Source: Methanothermobacter thermautotrophicus
GTDB lineage: Archaea > Methanobacteriota > Methanobacteria > Methanobacteriales > Methanothermobacteraceae
Assembly: GCF_014889545.1 (NCBI RefSeq)
Contig: NZ_QKOF01000003.1
Coordinates: forward strand, 62,001 to 126,000
Direction: 5' to 3'
DNA: 64,000 bases
Numbering within the stretch: the first letter of the stretch is position 1; the number at the start of each line of letters is the position of its first letter. Below, in pieces: positions 63,159 to 64,000 of this stretch. Under the pieces are notes generated by a model. It saw only the letters and a program-made list of their open reading frames with translations. It was not told the DNA's origin and searched no databases. Made by a program: the position numbers and the translations under genes.

Positions 63159-64000
63159 TCAATCTGTAAATCTTTTTCCCAACCTATTTTTCTTTTCATC
63201 TTCAATAGCTCTTAAAACTGTTTTAAATGTCTTTAATGTTCCAAAGAAAAAAAGATCATGAAAAAATATTAAAAGAAGAAACAGGACCCGGTTTAAATTA
63301 TAGACGTATCTTCTAGTTACGAGGTATTTCTTTTCAAAATAAGATCTGTTGCGGATTCCATAGTAAACTCTGAATGTATTTGAAGGTGAAAATTTTGACA
63401 GCATGGTTCCATTTTTTCGGGGAATATCCCATGAAGTTTCAAGGTCCTTTATAATACTATCAGTGAGGAGAACTATTCTGCCTTTTCTGCATATAATCCT
63501 GTATGTCCACTCATGATCATCTGAATATAAATAAAGTTCTTCCATGGGATAACCAATCACATCCAGAAGTTTCTTATTAAAGAAAAGACCACCATATGGG
63601 GCCATGGGCACGGTAACTTCAGGGGGTAACCTTGGACGAGTGGCTTCATTTTCCCTTATTTTCCTTAAAATTACTGTTCTAACATAAAGGGGAATTTGGG
63701 ATACGTGAAAACCAGAAAAACTGTTCTTTTTACCAGGAACTCCTTCTTGATTGTTTGATTTTATTGTCTTTAAATCAAATTTATCTTTTCTATAAGAAAG
63801 TAAAGCTAACCTCTCCTCTTTCCCTTCAAGGTCTTGGCTTTCCCAGAATTTTTTCAGGGTTTCCAGTGATCCGGGACAGGGCATATTGTCATCATCAAGT
63901 AGCCATATGAATTCACATTCAGGGTCATCGCGGGCCCTTTTAAGACCCCTCTTGAAGCCCCCAGCCGATCCGAGATTCTCAGATAAGTACAGCACATCAA
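63159..64000 (-). CDS. Family 2 glycosyltransferase, GlfT2-like (runs off right edge)
   Basis: At least 278 residues; the frame stays open to the window end, so the N-terminus is missing. It shows NLGSAGGFKRGLKRA, the metal site WLLDDDNMP, a catalytic-type YLYSDDHEWTYRI, and a basic, partly hydrophobic C-terminus. The pattern resembles galactofuranosyl or rhamnosyl transferases of the GlfT2 group. It runs opposite to the cluster, with its stop two bases from the oxidoreductase remnant's stop. Confidence 0.8.
   Translation of the reverse strand, partial: DVLYLSENLGSAGGFKRGLKRARDDPECEFIWLLDDDNMPCPGSLETLKKFWESQDLEGKEERLALLSYRKDKFDLKTIKSNNQEGVPGKKNSFSGFHVSQIPLYVRTVILRKIRENEATRPRLPPEVTVPMAPYGGLFFNKKLLDVIGYPMEELYLYSDDHEWTYRIICRKGRIVLLTDSIIKDLETSWDIPRKNGTMLSKFSPSNTFRVYYGIRNRSYFEKKYLVTRRYVYNLNRVLFLLLIFFHDLFFFGTLKTFKTVLRAIEDEKKNRLGKRFTD

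Overview
The window is a stretch of a thermophilic, pseudomurein-walled methanogen, almost certainly a Methanothermobacter of the M. thermautotrophicus group (order Methanobacteriales). This rests on archaeal translation and transcription genes (aIF5B, aIF2-gamma, Rpo7, Spt4, S6e, S24e, S27ae, S28e, L7Ae, L24e), a 67-residue archaeal histone, pseudomurein-binding repeats, an F420-dependent sulfite reductase, an archaeal-lipid reductase, GGTGAT/GGAGG ribosome sites and TTTATATA boxes. From memory, not from a search, the order trpS, thrC, histone, L7Ae, S28e, L24e, ndk, infB, S6e, aIF2-gamma, PIN, ppa, rpoE1, spt4, S24e, S27ae, argH matches M. thermautotrophicus.

Layout. 1-12 kb: conserved core block, mostly one strand, with short or overlapping junctions. 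12-21.5 kb: mixed housekeeping genes (KH/PP-loop ATPase, acyltransferase, PEBP, ATPase plus UbiA pair), a candidate structured RNA near 16.5 kb, a PadR regulator translationally coupled to a HAAS-sulfite reductase fusion, and a ferredoxin plus geranylgeranyl reductase pair. 21.7-30.7 kb: the most unusual locus. A divergent HEAT-repeat membrane protein faces a seven-gene operon of a repeat coiled-coil protein, a ClpB-like AAA+ ATPase, a degenerate vWA/zinc protein, a formylglycine-enzyme-like protein, a radical SAM activase-like enzyme, a zinc-ribbon DO-GTPase2 and a GAP1-like protein. This looks like an NTP-dependent conflict (defence) system.

30.7-41 kb: membrane-anchored and secreted genes (FxLYD pair, histidine kinase, beta-helix adhesin with pseudomurein-binding repeats, lipoprotein, PepSY-like protein, M28 peptidase) mixed with decayed genes and palindromes. 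41-52.5 kb: a DNA-processing and defence island: NurA-HerA, DUF1232, a four-module zinc protein, an EVE-like protein with BrxD-like ATPase and Lhr/BrxHI-like helicase, then MarR-MATE. 53-55.3 kb: decayed ACR3 and a frameshifted C5-epimerase-like secreted protein. 55.4-64 kb: a surface-polysaccharide cluster of glycosyltransferases, a frameshifted methyltransferase and a DUF2206 membrane protein, parts of it markedly AT-rich and mosaic.

Several genes carry one-base breaks in short A, T or G runs (PIN, FGE-like, FxLYD copy 2, epimerase, methyltransferase). Others are clearly dead (DUF6653, ACR3). The single-break cases may be assembly errors; the multi-break cases look like real decay. No tRNA, rRNA, CRISPR array or intact transposase was found.
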